A stretch of DNA of 64,000 bases from Planctomycetota bacterium (GCA_014584345.1 JACTNB010000013.1:628388-692387), one strand, 5' to 3'; positions 17,989 to 35,567 are shown, counted from the first letter of the stretch. Notes: a model not told the origin generated them from the sequence alone. Numbers and translations are program-made.

Positions 17989-18315
17989 CTACCTCCCACA
18001 GCCTCCACCGCCCATGCGGTTCGAGTTGGCCAAGGCGTCTTCTGCTTCCGCAATGCGTCCACAACGCTGGGAAATGACGGATAACTGGGCATGGGAAAAG
18101 GGATCGTTCGGTTCCAGTTCCACCACTTTTTTGGCGTGCGACAGGGCCTCTTCGAGTTGTCCCAGTTTCTGCAGATGCACTGCCAAGGCCGCATGAGCCA
18201 GCACGTAGTTGCTGTCAACCGCCAGTATTTCTCTCAGTTTGGCAACCGCGGCAGGCAGATTTTGCTGGTCCTTGAGCCGAGTGGCTTCATCGTACAGCAC
18301 ATTCAGGTCCGACAT
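17989..18315 (-). CDS. TPR-repeat protein
   Basis: 108 residues from the Met at 18315, which has a good GAGAGGGTGAGA ribosome site. Two to three tetratricopeptide repeats occupy residues 5-95 (for example AHAALAVHLQKLGQLEEALSHAKKVVEL). The C-terminus is a Gly-Cys tail (MGGGGCGR). TPR domains are protein-binding scaffolds; no partner is evident. The gene converges with arsR (32-base gap). Confidence 0.8.
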   Translation of the reverse strand: MSDLNVLYDEATRLKDQQNLPAAVAKLREILAVDSNYVLAHAALAVHLQKLGQLEEALSHAKKVVELEPNDPFSHAQLSVISQRCGRIAEAEDALANSNRMGGGGCGR

Positions 18316-18550
18316 TCTCACCCTCTCTTCGAGTAATCCAACTCCAATGAACATCATGTCAAATATGTAAGCCATTATAACTACCGGTTGCCCGGTGAGT
18401 AGTTTGCCGAACAGAATCCGGGGAGAATTTCCGAGTTGCGTCCGCCTGGCCTGCCGGTAAGAGTTTGAATTTGTGCGGGTAATCGTTCGCAGTCAACTGG
18501 AACATAAGGGGTGAGCCACTCTTGTGTGCATCAGGACGTGAAGTTGGAAG

Positions 18551-19588
18551 TCAGAATTGGCCTACGACCTCGCCGCCGTTCCTGCTCCCGAGGGCCATCC
18601 ATACTTGCCCGTTCACACTATTGCTGACGAACTGTGTGTGCCCGTCGCAAAAGAGTGCGTGTACACCTCCGGTGTGTCGGCTTCTGGCGGCGACATTGTG
18701 GGACAGTCGATCCCACCAGTAGTTTGTGCGATTGCTGTGCGGCAATCCCCCTCGGCAGTCCACGTCGGGATCATTTGGCGGGCGCATGTGGTTATACATC
18801 GAATGGCCGGGGGCACCGTAAAGCCATCGGCTACCTCGTGTCTGTTGCAACCGCAGTCCCGCTCCGTGGCACTGGCTGGCATAGTCGGTGAGTTCGGGGC
18901 CGTTGGTAGCATTGTCGTTCCCTGCAGTCAGAACGAAGCCGTTCGTGCGACTTACTCCGTCCCAGGTCGTCGGTCCGCCTTCTGCCTTGATCGTCTCGCT
19001 GACACAGACGGTGTTGCTCGATCCATCGGTGATGTCTGCAAAACGCACTCTCGAATTCTCATAGAAGACTCCCGTGACTGACACGCCACCCGGGTTTCTT
19101 GGAGACAGGGGATAGGTCGTTCCCGTGCTGAGCGGATAATTGTGGACGGCACTGTTGACGATAACTCCGTTGACGGTGTTCGACTGCAGGATTCGATAGG
19201 AGTCGCTCGGGCAAAGAAAGTACGGAATCGTCTGGCCGAGGGCCGCTCCGTTGGCCACAAGGTCATCGGGATCGGCGTTGAAATCGATTAAATCGTAGAG
19301 CGGAGCAGCATCGAGGTAAGGCAGCAGGTGCGCATAGGACGAAAAGCAGCGCCCTTGCCCATCGACCATGCTCCTCATGCGACCCGGGGGAAAGGTGCCG
19401 TGCGAGTCGTGATAGTTGTTTATGGCCAGGCCAATTTGCTTGAGATGGTTCTTGCACTGGGCACGTCGAGCCGCTTCCCGAGCTTGCTGCACCGCAGGCA
19501 GCAGCAGGGCCACCAAGACACCAATGAGGGCAATAACCACAAGCAACTCGATCAACGTGTAGCCACGTCGGCCCCGGATTAGGCTCAT
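18551..19588 (-). CDS. DUF1559 protein with prepilin-like N-terminus
   Basis: 345 residues. The N-terminus RRGYTLIELLVVIALIGVL is a type IV prepilin/pseudopilin methylation signal, followed by LLLPAVQQAREAARRAQCKN, the signature start of DUF1559, and the C-terminal FCDGHTQFVSNSV of the same family. Such proteins are massively expanded in planctomycetes and are thought to be surface or pseudopilus components; no molecular function is established. GAGGT precedes the ATG. It is a stand-alone gene. Confidence 0.93.
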   Translation of the reverse strand: MSLIRGRRGYTLIELLVVIALIGVLVALLLPAVQQAREAARRAQCKNHLKQIGLAINNYHDSHGTFPPGRMRSMVDGQGRCFSSYAHLLPYLDAAPLYDLIDFNADPDDLVANGAALGQTIPYFLCPSDSYRILQSNTVNGVIVNSAVHNYPLSTGTTYPLSPRNPGGVSVTGVFYENSRVRFADITDGSSNTVCVSETIKAEGGPTTWDGVSRTNGFVLTAGNDNATNGPELTDYASQCHGAGLRLQQTRGSRWLYGAPGHSMYNHMRPPNDPDVDCRGGLPHSNRTNYWWDRLSHNVAARSRHTGGVHALFCDGHTQFVSNSVNGQVWMALGSRNGGEVVGQF

Positions 19589-19982
19589 GTTTACCTCGCT
19601 GGGAATTGTCCTTTAGATGCCGCAGAGTGGCAGGATTAATTCAAACCCTACTCAAACAATCATTTGAGTGCGAGAATGCCTCGCGTCCTCGGAACGATTG
19701 CAGCCCGAAGGGGCGTCTCCCGAACGGCGGTCACAGCCATCGAAAGAGAGCAGCAACGGTCGCTGGTATACACCGCGCCACCCGACTTCCGGCGTGTTCT
19801 GGGCTGTCTGCACAATAGCGATGAACGACTGATGGCACTGTGCTTCCGTCTCCTTCTGGAGAGGAAGAGTGTACGTTTTCTGGCGGCATGGCCAATCATG
19901 CAGCAGAGAATACCGACGACAATTGCCGCCCATTCGCTACTGAAGCCAGAAAACATTCACTTGGGTCAATTAGCGAACGTGA
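19589..19982. other. intergenic between DUF1559 gene and rpsD
   Basis: About 390 bases. Frames of 90-110 residues are open on both strands (19664-19993 plus; 19660-19956 minus), but neither resembles a family or has a convincing ribosome site. The DUF1559 promoter should lie here. Confidence 0.4.
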
Positions 19983-20591
19983 TTAGCGGCTGAGGAAGGC
20001 CACGACCTGACCGACGTCCACGGGGATACTGACATCCGCGAATGTTGGAACGGCGGTGACGATGATTTTCAGGGTGTTTTCGTCCACGGAGACAAACTCG
20101 CACCCTGAACTGTCCGTTCTGCTGAGAGTTTCCTTGTAGATGGCCTGGAGGTTGGGACGATTGCGAACGGTGATGACATCACCGGCCCGAACCATAATCG
20201 AAGGTTTGTTGACGGTGCGGCCATTCAATTGAAAATGAGAGTGAACCACGCCCTGGCGAGCCTGGGGACGGGTCAACGCAAACCCAGCACGGCGAATGAC
20301 GTTATCCAACCGGCGTTCGCACAACACGAGCAGGTTCTCTCCCGTGTTCCCCTTGAGGCGGCGCGCTTCGGTAAAGTATTTTCGCAGCTGACGTTCGCGA
20401 AAGCCGTAGTAGTATTTGATTTTCTGCTTTTCGGTCAGTGCGGAACCGTAAATCGTCGGCTTTTTGCGGCGAGGATGCATTCCGGGAGGACTGTCTCGCT
20501 TTTCAAATGCACGCAATGCCCCCGCGCTTTCAAAAACGGGCGCGCCTAAACGACGATTAATTCGGGCTTTGGCTCCTGTGTAATGCCCCAT
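19983..20591 (-). CDS. rpsD: 30S ribosomal protein S4
   Basis: 202 residues. S4 binds 16S rRNA early in small-subunit assembly and in enterobacteria represses its own operon. It starts MGHYTGAKARINRRLG and has the S4 RNA-binding domain (CERRLDNVIRRAGFALTRPQARQGVVH) around 95-155. The Met at 20591 follows GAGAGGGTATCG; a longer frame lacks this. The gene is alone, not in the alpha operon with rpsK/rpsM/rpoA, a placement seen in many bacteria outside the enterobacteria. A hairpin lies in the predicted leader (20625-20648). Confidence 0.97.
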   Translation of the reverse strand: MGHYTGAKARINRRLGAPVFESAGALRAFEKRDSPPGMHPRRKKPTIYGSALTEKQKIKYYYGFRERQLRKYFTEARRLKGNTGENLLVLCERRLDNVIRRAGFALTRPQARQGVVHSHFQLNGRTVNKPSIMVRAGDVITVRNRPNLQAIYKETLSRTDSSGCEFVSVDENTLKIIVTAVPTFADVSIPVDVGQVVAFLSR

Positions 20592-20624
20592 CGATACCCT
20601 CTCGGAAACACCTGACTGAATGTG

Positions 20625-20648
20625 AAAACCGCGCCTGCACGGCGCGGT
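20625..20648 (-). promoter_or_regulatory. hairpin with U tract in the rpsD leader
   Basis: Arms ACCGCGCC and GGCGCGGT (8 pairs, loop of five) followed on the minus strand by TTTT. It lies 35-57 bases before the rpsD start and downstream of a promoter match, so it could be an attenuator or S4-binding leader; it could also be the terminator of the upstream deacetylase gene. Confidence 0.45.
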
Positions 20649-20698
20649 ATGCAATATAGCCCACCCGTGCGTACGAACCGCTCGGTGGGGAAACGCTT

Positions 20699-20727
20699 GT
20701 TATCCACAATCCGAGGCCAATCGTCAA
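20699..20727 (-). promoter_or_regulatory. candidate rpsD promoter
   Basis: Read on the minus strand: TTGACG (20727-20722), 17-base spacer, GATAAC (20704-20699). It would give a leader of roughly 100 bases containing the hairpin at 20625-20648. Confidence 0.4.
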
Positions 20728-20809
20728 CTGATACGGGGGCCTGCCGGGAAATTTTCGCGGGGATTGCCCCCCCAGGCCGGATATTGGGTTACGGTTGCTC
20801 TCCGCCTGT

Positions 20810-21841
20810 TCACTTGCGTGAAAAAATCTGCGGGCACGTCAGGCGGGCTCGAAACAGGCTGGCAGGTTGATCGAAATCGATTGCACATCGGGGGAGATCG
20901 TACGGATTGCCCGTTCGAAGTCGGCAATAATTGCCATAAAAGCTGAAACCCCAACGATAACCGGCTGCCTCCAGCAATCGCTGCGTCGGTTCCGTGAACA
21001 TGTGGGGTTGCCCGACCGGATAGCTGAAAGCTTGTGGAGCTGCTCCCAGTTGTGCCGTTAATCGCCTCCGGCTTTCCTCGATTTCCCACTGTTGACGCGC
21101 CAGCGAGCACTGTGCCAGTACCGGGTGATCGACCGTATGGCCACCGATGTCGTGCCCGGCCGTGGCGAGTTCGCGGATCATGTCCCAAGTCATCCATAAG
21201 GTCTCTGCCATGGTTTTGGGGCAGCGGCCTGCCTCCGTCAACAGGGCAAGATCCTCCAGATAGCGTTCAGCCTCTTCGGCGGGCAGCGACCAGTATTTTC
21301 GGACAGCGGCTCCAATGGCCTCCGCGGGGTATGCTCCGCGGACGGGAATGTCTTCGCTGAACCAATTGCCGCGGGGCAGTTTTTTCACCCGGTGTTGCCG
21401 CAGCATCCAGGCAATTTCGTCCCACCAGGCGACCCGGGGCTGGTCAATGAATCCCGTGGCAATAAAGAACGTGGCCCGTGCCCCACAAGCCCGCAGCACG
21501 GGGAAGGCTAATTCGTAGTTATCCCGATACCCGTCATCAAAGGTGATCAGCAGGTATTTCCCACGGGGTCGCGTCAACACGTCCGGCAGTTGTTCGATGC
21601 CCACAATTTCGCCATGGTGTTGAAAAGCCCGAATCTGTTGTTCCAGTTTCTCCTGCGTCGCGCTAAACAAATTGCGGTCGAAGGGTGTCTCGTCGGGGCA
21701 ACCGATGCGGTGATAGTTCAATACGAGCAGGCCCGACCAGCCCGGCAGGCGAGCCATCAGGCGGTTCACGCCAGAAAACTCCAGCAGATTGGCCAAGAGT
21801 AACTTTTTACCCCGTGGCGCCAGGTTCCGTATCGGTAGCAT
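20810..21841 (-). CDS. polysaccharide deacetylase (NodB-type)
   Basis: 343 residues. NodB-homology enzymes remove acetyl groups from GlcNAc-containing glycans with a metal ion. Motif 1 TFDDGYRDN has Asp102 and Asp103; motif 2 HTVDHP gives the metal ligands His235 and His239. A further conserved SYPVG segment follows. No signal peptide is obvious, so it may act on lipid-linked or cytoplasmic-face intermediates, as do deacetylases of exopolysaccharide clusters. It starts three bases after the coiled-coil gene ends, so the two are one operon. Confidence 0.9.
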   Translation of the reverse strand: MLPIRNLAPRGKKLLLANLLEFSGVNRLMARLPGWSGLLVLNYHRIGCPDETPFDRNLFSATQEKLEQQIRAFQHHGEIVGIEQLPDVLTRPRGKYLLITFDDGYRDNYELAFPVLRACGARATFFIATGFIDQPRVAWWDEIAWMLRQHRVKKLPRGNWFSEDIPVRGAYPAEAIGAAVRKYWSLPAEEAERYLEDLALLTEAGRCPKTMAETLWMTWDMIRELATAGHDIGGHTVDHPVLAQCSLARQQWEIEESRRRLTAQLGAAPQAFSYPVGQPHMFTEPTQRLLEAAGYRWGFSFYGNYCRLRTGNPYDLPRCAIDFDQPASLFRARLTCPQIFSRK

Positions 21842-21844
21842 GGG

Positions 21845-22837
21845 TCAGGTTTCCTTGATGCGGAGCATGCTCAGCCATTTTTGCGAGCGTTGTTTTTCGG
21901 GGCTTCCCGTCTCTTGTGCCATCGGGGGGACTGCGTCATTTCCCCGGAGCATGTCACCGTTCAGGCCGTGTTTTTTCAATTCCTTCTGGAGTTGCATGCG
22001 GGCAAGTTCGAGTTGCGTCGCTTCGCGGCTCAGTCTGGCTCGTTCGAGCGACATGCTGACTTCGTTGATGCGTAACTGTTCCTGTAGTTGCGTTTCCAGT
22101 TGTTCCAGTCGGGCGTGCAATTCCGCGGGCGCCTGGTTGAGTTCCTGCCAGTCGACGGGAGAGGAAAGCCGGGCAGTCTGGTGGAGATGCCGATACTGAT
22201 CCACCAGCTTGGCGATAAACAGATCGCGGTCGCGCACCGCGTCGCATAGCTGCTGGGGATGTGCATGTTCCAGGTCTAATTCCTGGGGAAGGGGGGGGAG
22301 CGTCGCGTGGGGTGAAAGTTCCTCTCTGCCCGCGATCGATCTTCCGTCCGAGACGAGAGCGGGATCTTCTTCCAGCTCTTCCTCGGGAATTTCCTGTTCA
22401 CTGAAATGCATGGCCTGCTGCAGTTTGGCCAGCAGGGTTGCCTCGCGTTGTTCGTCGAGACAGTTTTCCTTGCCGGGGGAGAGTTTCGCCTGAACAAGCA
22501 GATCGCGCAATTCTTCAAGTTGCAATTCGATTCGGCCGACCGCACCGGCCAGTTGGCTGTTTTCCCATTGTGTAACGAGATAGGCCACGTCCTGGCCGAT
22601 CGCCTCCTGCTGCCGGGCAAATTCCGTGGGAAGCGACGCGGGCGACCGTCCCGACACGCCGCCGGAACGCTGCAGGCGGTCCAGTTGCTCGGCAGCCTGT
22701 TCGAGTTGCCGGGTCAGCAACTGAATCAGTTCGTCGCGTTCATCGATCTGACGTTTAAGTTCGACGGCTTTCACCCTTGAGCAATCCGTTTCAAACGATC
22801 CCGTGCCCGCGGGGAAACTTTCCAGCGTTCTCCCCAC
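21845..22837 (-). CDS. coiled-coil protein, function unknown
   Basis: 330 residues from a GTG at 22837. Long heptad-rich segments: about 25-60 (ELKRQIDERDELIQLLTRQL), 80-115 and 215-285 (ELHARLEQLETQLQEQLRIN), separated by an acidic linker (EEELEEDP). The start is uncertain: an in-frame GTG 21 codons downstream, just before KAVELKRQ, is also possible. It overlaps nothing and runs directly into the deacetylase gene, so a scaffold or regulatory role in glycan processing is likely but not shown. Confidence 0.7.
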   Translation of the reverse strand: MGRTLESFPAGTGSFETDCSRVKAVELKRQIDERDELIQLLTRQLEQAAEQLDRLQRSGGVSGRSPASLPTEFARQQEAIGQDVAYLVTQWENSQLAGAVGRIELQLEELRDLLVQAKLSPGKENCLDEQREATLLAKLQQAMHFSEQEIPEEELEEDPALVSDGRSIAGREELSPHATLPPLPQELDLEHAHPQQLCDAVRDRDLFIAKLVDQYRHLHQTARLSSPVDWQELNQAPAELHARLEQLETQLQEQLRINEVSMSLERARLSREATQLELARMQLQKELKKHGLNGDMLRGNDAVPPMAQETGSPEKQRSQKWLSMLRIKET

Positions 22838-23197
22838 CTATGAGAAGCATCAAATTCCTCGGCGTCGCAGCCCTGGGAAGGTCACCACTCGGGCTGTGTA
22901 TATGGGGCGGAATTCGAGCATTCTGTGTGGCAAACCTATCTCACCGAGCCATGCGGGCGTGATTTTCCGTCGAACAAGCCCGTTCTCCCTGAAAATTCAC
23001 GTCCGATTTTATCGGGCACGACGATTTTAAGGGCCCACGCGGAATGCGAGACCTCCCGGAGTTCTGTCCTCCACTGGCGTCTGGAGAGTGCAGGCCGCGT
23101 GTCGCCCGTTTGGCATTTTTGCCCGCAGGCCGTACACTGGGGATTGTATCACGGTTTGTGTTGCGTATTTCAGGTCATTTTTTGTACCCGAGTTATC
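22838..23197. other. intergenic, divergent coiled-coil gene and leuS
   Basis: The leuS frame is open through most of it, but the N-terminal match to LeuRS begins only at 23198, so I treat this as promoter/leader sequence. I saw no T-box-like element or other recognisable leader RNA. Confidence 0.4.
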
Positions 23198-26116
23198 ATG
23201 CCACGTTACGATTTCAAACGGATTGAGCCCAAATGGCAGGCTTTCTGGGCTCAACAGCAAACGTTCGTCACTCCTGGGGAAAAGCCGGTCAATTGCCGGG
23301 GGAAGCTGTATGTGCTCGACATGTTCCCCTATCCCTCCGGGGATGGGCTGCATGTGGGGCATCCCGAAGGATATACCGCAACCGATATCGTCTGTCGTTT
23401 TTCCCGCATGCGGGGCAAGCATGTGTTGCATCCCATGGGGTGGGATGCCTTTGGTTTGCCAGCCGAGCAACACGCCATCAAGACGGGAACCCATCCGCGT
23501 GTCACTACCTACAAGAACATCGACAACTTCCGCCGCCAGTTGCAGATGCTCGGTTTCAGCTATGACTGGACCCGCGAAATATCCACGACGGACGATAACT
23601 ATGTTCGCTGGACGCAATGGATTTTCCTGAGGCTGTTTGATACGTGGTACGATCCCGACTTCGTCTGGACCGGGCCCGATGGCAGGCAACGGGTTGGCAA
23701 GGGGCGGCCGATCGCGGAATTGCCGATTCCCGCCGAGATCGCGCAACAGGGCCCCGACGCGGTTCGCAGTTATCAGGACGAGCAACGTCTGGCGTATCAG
23801 TCGGATGCTCCCGTCAACTGGTGCCCGGCCCTCGGGACCGTGCTGGCCAACGAGGAAGTCACCGCCGAAGGAAAAAGTGACCGGGGGAATCACCCCGTGG
23901 AGCGTCGTAAGTTGCGGCAGTGGATGTTGCGGATCACGGCGTACGCCGAGCGCCTCATCGCGGAACTGGACGACCTCGACTGGCCGGAATCGGTAAAACT
24001 GCTGCAGCGGAACTGGATCGGACGCAGCGTGGGGGCGGAAGTCGATTTTCTCATTGCGGACGATTCCGCCGGACCCTTCGCAGCCTGGCAGGCACTGCGC
24101 GCCCGCGACGGGTATCCCGCGAAGCCGGAAGCGAACGTGCTGCGGGTTTACACCACGCGGCCCGATACACTGTTTGGGGCGACCTACATGGTGATTGCCC
24201 CCGAGCATCCTCTGGTTTCCGCCTTGACCACTGCCGAACAGCGGGCAGCCGTGACGGCCTACATTCAGAAGACCGCAGCCAAGAGCGACCTCGATCGGAC
24301 CGACCTGGCCAAGGAAAAGTCGGGTGTGTTCACGGGAAGTTATGCAATCAATCCGGTCAACGGCGAGAAAATCCCGATCTGGATTGCTGATTACGTCCTG
24401 ATGAGTTACGGGACCGGTGCAATCATGGCGGTTCCGGGGCACGATGAACGCGACCTGGAATTCGCCCGGACGTTCGATCTCCCCATCCTGGAAGTGGTGC
24501 AACCTCCCGACGACACGACCGCCGCCATAGGCTTTACTGGCGAGGGGACCGCAATCAACTCCGGCGCCTATAGTGGCACACCCACCGCCGAATTCAAGCG
24601 GAAAATCACCACCTGGCTTTCGGGGCAGGGGGTGGGGAAGCAGGCGATCAATTATCGCTTGCGAGACTGGCTGTTTTCGCGGCAACGCTATTGGGGCGAG
24701 CCCTTCCCGATCTGGCATGAACTGGACGAGCAGGGGAATTTGACCGGTCGTGTGCGGCCGGTTGCCGACGAGGAACTCCCCGTCACGCTTCCCGACATGG
24801 ACGACTTCGCCCCGAAGGGGACGCCGGAACCGCCCCTCTCGGCTGCTCCGGAAGGCTGGTTGTATCGGGTTGCGGAGGATGGCACGCGTCTCCGCCGGGA
24901 AACAAACAGCATGCCGCAATGGGCCGGCAGTTGCTGGTATTATCTGCGGTTCTGCGATCCCGGTAATTCGGAACACTTCATCGCTCCCGAGGTGGAAAAG
25001 TACTGGTTGCCGGTAGACCTGTATATTGGTGGAGCCGAGCATGCAGTGTTGCATCTGTTGTATTCGCGGTTCTGGCACAAAGTGCTGTTCGACCTGGGAC
25101 ACCTGCAATCCCCCGAGCCCTTCCAGAAGCTGGTGAATCAGGGGATGATTCTGGGTGAAGTGGAGTTGACGGGATATCACGTTACCGAGAGGACCACCGC
25201 CACGGATCTTGCGGACGAACCGTTTGCCACCGATCTGCAATCCAAATGGGTTTCCGCGCGCAACGTGTCCGAGGTGGACGGGAAGATCATCTGCAAGGAT
25301 ACGGGGGCGGTACTGGAAGCCGTCGCGCTGACCGCCGATCAGGTGGAGAAACGGGGGAATGAGTATTACCTCAAAATCCAGCCGGACGCCCTGGTGGAAT
25401 CGCGGGCCCATAAAATGTCGAAATCGCGTGGGAACGTGATCAATCCGGATGAAGTCGTCGCGAGTTACGGGGCCGATTCGTTGCGGTTGTACGAGATGTT
25501 CATGGGACCGCTCGAACAGACCAAGCCCTGGAGCATGTCCGGCGTGGAAGGAGTGTATCGCTTTCTTTCCCGCGTGTGGCGGATGATCGTCGACGAGCAG
25601 AACGACGCAGCGATTACGCGGCATCCCGACGTGCAGGCGATCGCGGCTACTGCGGAACAGGAACGGATGCTGCACAAAACGATCAAGGCGGTGACGGAAG
25701 ATATTGAAAAACTGTCGTTCAATACCGCCATCAGCCGCATGATGGAATTCGTGAACGTATTCAGTGGCGAGAAACCCCGCCCACAAGCGGCGCTGGAACA
25801 GTTCGTGCAGTTACTCAACCCGTTTGCCCCGCATATTGCCGAGGAGCTTTGGCAGGTACTCGGGCGGACCGATTCCCTCAGTTACGCCGACTGGCCGAGT
25901 TTCGACGAAGCGAAAATCGCGGAGAGCGAAATTGAAATTCCCGTGCAGATCAACGGCAAGCTGCGGGCGAAAGTCCGCATTCCCGCCGATGCCGACGCGG
26001 AGACGATGCAGCAATTGGCGCAGGCGCACGAAACCGTCGCCACCCAACTGGCGGGGAAACAGATCGTCAAGTCGATTGCCATTCCCGGCAAACTGGTGAA
26101 CTTCGTAATCAAGTAG
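23198..26116 (+). CDS. leuS: leucyl-tRNA synthetase
   Basis: 972 residues, slightly longer than E. coli LeuRS. Class I synthetase that charges tRNA-Leu and hydrolyses mischarged products. The HIGH-type motif is HVGH at residues 52-55 (YPSGDGLHVGHPEGYT), the CP1 editing domain includes TTRPDTLFGATYMVIAPEHPLV and GTGAIMAVPGHDERD, and the KMSKS loop is near residue 737 (KMSKSRGN). A leucine-specific insertion precedes KMSKS (TGYHVTERTTATDL region). The start is the ATG at 23198 where homology begins; the open frame upstream has no family resemblance. Confidence 0.97.
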   Translation: MPRYDFKRIEPKWQAFWAQQQTFVTPGEKPVNCRGKLYVLDMFPYPSGDGLHVGHPEGYTATDIVCRFSRMRGKHVLHPMGWDAFGLPAEQHAIKTGTHPRVTTYKNIDNFRRQLQMLGFSYDWTREISTTDDNYVRWTQWIFLRLFDTWYDPDFVWTGPDGRQRVGKGRPIAELPIPAEIAQQGPDAVRSYQDEQRLAYQSDAPVNWCPALGTVLANEEVTAEGKSDRGNHPVERRKLRQWMLRITAYAERLIAELDDLDWPESVKLLQRNWIGRSVGAEVDFLIADDSAGPFAAWQALRARDGYPAKPEANVLRVYTTRPDTLFGATYMVIAPEHPLVSALTTAEQRAAVTAYIQKTAAKSDLDRTDLAKEKSGVFTGSYAINPVNGEKIPIWIADYVLMSYGTGAIMAVPGHDERDLEFARTFDLPILEVVQPPDDTTAAIGFTGEGTAINSGAYSGTPTAEFKRKITTWLSGQGVGKQAINYRLRDWLFSRQRYWGEPFPIWHELDEQGNLTGRVRPVADEELPVTLPDMDDFAPKGTPEPPLSAAPEGWLYRVAEDGTRLRRETNSMPQWAGSCWYYLRFCDPGNSEHFIAPEVEKYWLPVDLYIGGAEHAVLHLLYSRFWHKVLFDLGHLQSPEPFQKLVNQGMILGEVELTGYHVTERTTATDLADEPFATDLQSKWVSARNVSEVDGKIICKDTGAVLEAVALTADQVEKRGNEYYLKIQPDALVESRAHKMSKSRGNVINPDEVVASYGADSLRLYEMFMGPLEQTKPWSMSGVEGVYRFLSRVWRMIVDEQNDAAITRHPDVQAIAATAEQERMLHKTIKAVTEDIEKLSFNTAISRMMEFVNVFSGEKPRPQAALEQFVQLLNPFAPHIAEELWQVLGRTDSLSYADWPSFDEAKIAESEIEIPVQINGKLRAKVRIPADADAETMQQLAQAHETVATQLAGKQIVKSIAIPGKLVNFVIK

Positions 26117-26200
26117 GGGCAGCACTCGCCCGCCCGACGTGAGACCATGCTCACCGGGATTTGTTGCGGGCCCCAGTGATCGAGCAGCGGGGGTTAACAA

Positions 26201-26233
26201 AAACAGCCTCGGCAAATTTTGCCGAGGCTGTTT
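26201..26233. terminator. bidirectional rho-independent terminator
   Basis: 14-base arms AAACAGCCTCGGCA and complement around an AATTT loop, with T tracts on both strands. It sits between convergent leuS and the giant surface-protein gene and can serve both. Confidence 0.85.
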
Positions 26234-26260
26234 CGATTCTCTTGCTCACCACTCAGGCCA

Positions 26261-34001
<7,741 letters not shown>

Positions 34002-35567
34002 ATGACTGATTGCCTGTCTCGATGCCGTGGTTCTCTGCTGCGATTGTCTGCTTGCCTGGCTGTCTGGGCAATTTGCGTTGTGCCGTTGACCGCCTCGGCA
34101 GACTCTTCGCCCGGGGCTTTTCGGGCCGCGTTTGTCGATCGTGACATCTCTCCCGATCTAGGGATGGAGCAGCCCGGCGGATATGGAAAGGTCTTTCATC
34201 GCACGCTGCACGATCCCTGCAAGGCTCGTATTGGGGTGTTTCACGATGGTCGAGAATCTCCCGAAGGGTATACTGCGATTGTCAGCCTCGACGCCCTGAT
34301 CATCCGTCGCGTTACCGTAGAGGCGGCCCGGCAACGCATTGAGCAGGCCACGGGAATTCCCGCGCGGCAAATACTGATTCATGCCACCCATTCCCATTCC
34401 TCGGGGCCGACCGGGTTGATACTCCCGGGCGAATACGACCATGCCGAGCCATTCGTGCGTGAACTGGCCTACGAGAAATCGAGCATGGCCGATCCCGTCT
34501 ATTTGGAACGGGTTGAAAACCAGATCGTCGAGGGGGTCACGGCTGCCTGGAAAAACCTGCAGCCGGCCCGCTTTGGTGTCGGCCGCGGCCAGGAACCGAC
34601 GGTGGCCTTCAATCGCCGGTTTCTCATGAAAAACGGTTTGACTTACACGCACCCCCGTCCGGGCAACCCCGATATCGTCAAACCGGCGGGGCCTGTGGAT
34701 CCCGAAGTCGGCGTGTTGGGTGTGTGGGATGAACAAGATCGTCTGCAAGGGTGCCTGGTGAATTTTGTCTGTCATGCCACGACGAATCCCGGCGGAATTT
34801 CCGCGAATTACATCGCCTATGTGGAAAAGGCGATACGGGGGATGTTTGGCGAGCAGGTCGTGGTTGTATTTCTGGCGGGGGCCTCGGGCGATGTTACGCA
34901 GGTCGACAATTTATCCTTGGATGTGCCGAAACGCGGGGCCGCCATGACGGCTCTGGTTGGAGGCCGGGTGGGAGCGGAAGCCGTCAAGGTCCTGCTCGGC
35001 ATGACGACCGGAACATCATGCCCGATTGCGGTGCGGTCGGAAACGCTGCGCATGCCTCGTCGGCAACCCCGCCCGGAACATCTGGCGGAAGCAAAAGCCC
35101 TGATCAAGCTGGATCCTCGGGAGGCTGGGCAGACCAACTGGATCTTTGCGAAGGAACTGGTGCTGCTCGAGGCCCTTCAGGCGGTTAAACCGGTGGTCGA
35201 GGTGGAGGTCCAGGCGGTGCAAATCGGCCCACTGGTGGTAGTGGCATGTCCCGCGGAATACTTCTGTCAATTCGGGCTGGATATCAAGCAGGGGAGTCCC
35301 TTCCCGTTCACATTCATTGCCTCGCTGAGCAACGGCTGCGCGGGGTATGTTCCCACGCTGGAGGCCTTTGGAGAAAACGGCGGCGGGTACGAAACCCGAT
35401 TAACCAGCTACAGCAATCTCGAAATCACGGCAGGGGATACCATTGCCGAAACCGGTATCCGCCTGACACGCCAACTGCAGCCGGGCGATGTTCCTCAACC
35501 CGTCAGAATTCCTGCATTTCAAGGTGGCCCCTGGGAATACGGCAACCTGCCTCCACAAAAGGATTAA
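34002..35567 (+). CDS. neutral/alkaline non-lysosomal ceramidase-like protein
   Basis: 521 residues from the ATG at 34002. An N-terminal signal peptide (about 1-33) predicts export. The mature part matches the ceramidase N-terminal domain family: DISPDL at the start, HATHSHSSGPTG (zinc-binding histidines), NFVCHATTNPGG and FLAGASGDVTQVDN. In characterised ceramidases these form a Zn site and a catalytic Ser loop; planctomycete paralogues are numerous and substrates are mostly unknown. It lacks the separate C-terminal domain of true ceramidases, so amide hydrolysis of an unknown lipid or sugar is the safe prediction. Another Met 12 codons upstream has no ribosome site. Confidence 0.85.
   Translation: MTDCLSRCRGSLLRLSACLAVWAICVVPLTASADSSPGAFRAAFVDRDISPDLGMEQPGGYGKVFHRTLHDPCKARIGVFHDGRESPEGYTAIVSLDALIIRRVTVEAARQRIEQATGIPARQILIHATHSHSSGPTGLILPGEYDHAEPFVRELAYEKSSMADPVYLERVENQIVEGVTAAWKNLQPARFGVGRGQEPTVAFNRRFLMKNGLTYTHPRPGNPDIVKPAGPVDPEVGVLGVWDEQDRLQGCLVNFVCHATTNPGGISANYIAYVEKAIRGMFGEQVVVVFLAGASGDVTQVDNLSLDVPKRGAAMTALVGGRVGAEAVKVLLGMTTGTSCPIAVRSETLRMPRRQPRPEHLAEAKALIKLDPREAGQTNWIFAKELVLLEALQAVKPVVEVEVQAVQIGPLVVVACPAEYFCQFGLDIKQGSPFPFTFIASLSNGCAGYVPTLEAFGENGGGYETRLTSYSNLEITAGDTIAETGIRLTRQLQPGDVPQPVRIPAFQGGPWEYGNLPPQKD

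Noticed and set aside
19664..19993. 109-residue plus-strand frame before rpsD
   Set aside because: Runs into the rpsD 3' end and competes with equally open minus frames; no convincing start.
22838..23197. T-box or other leader RNA before leuS
   Set aside because: No T-box sequence or paired terminator/antiterminator was visible.
23027..25786. 919-residue frame antisense to leuS
   Set aside because: Shadow of a codon-biased housekeeping gene; translation is Arg/His/Gly-rich without domains.
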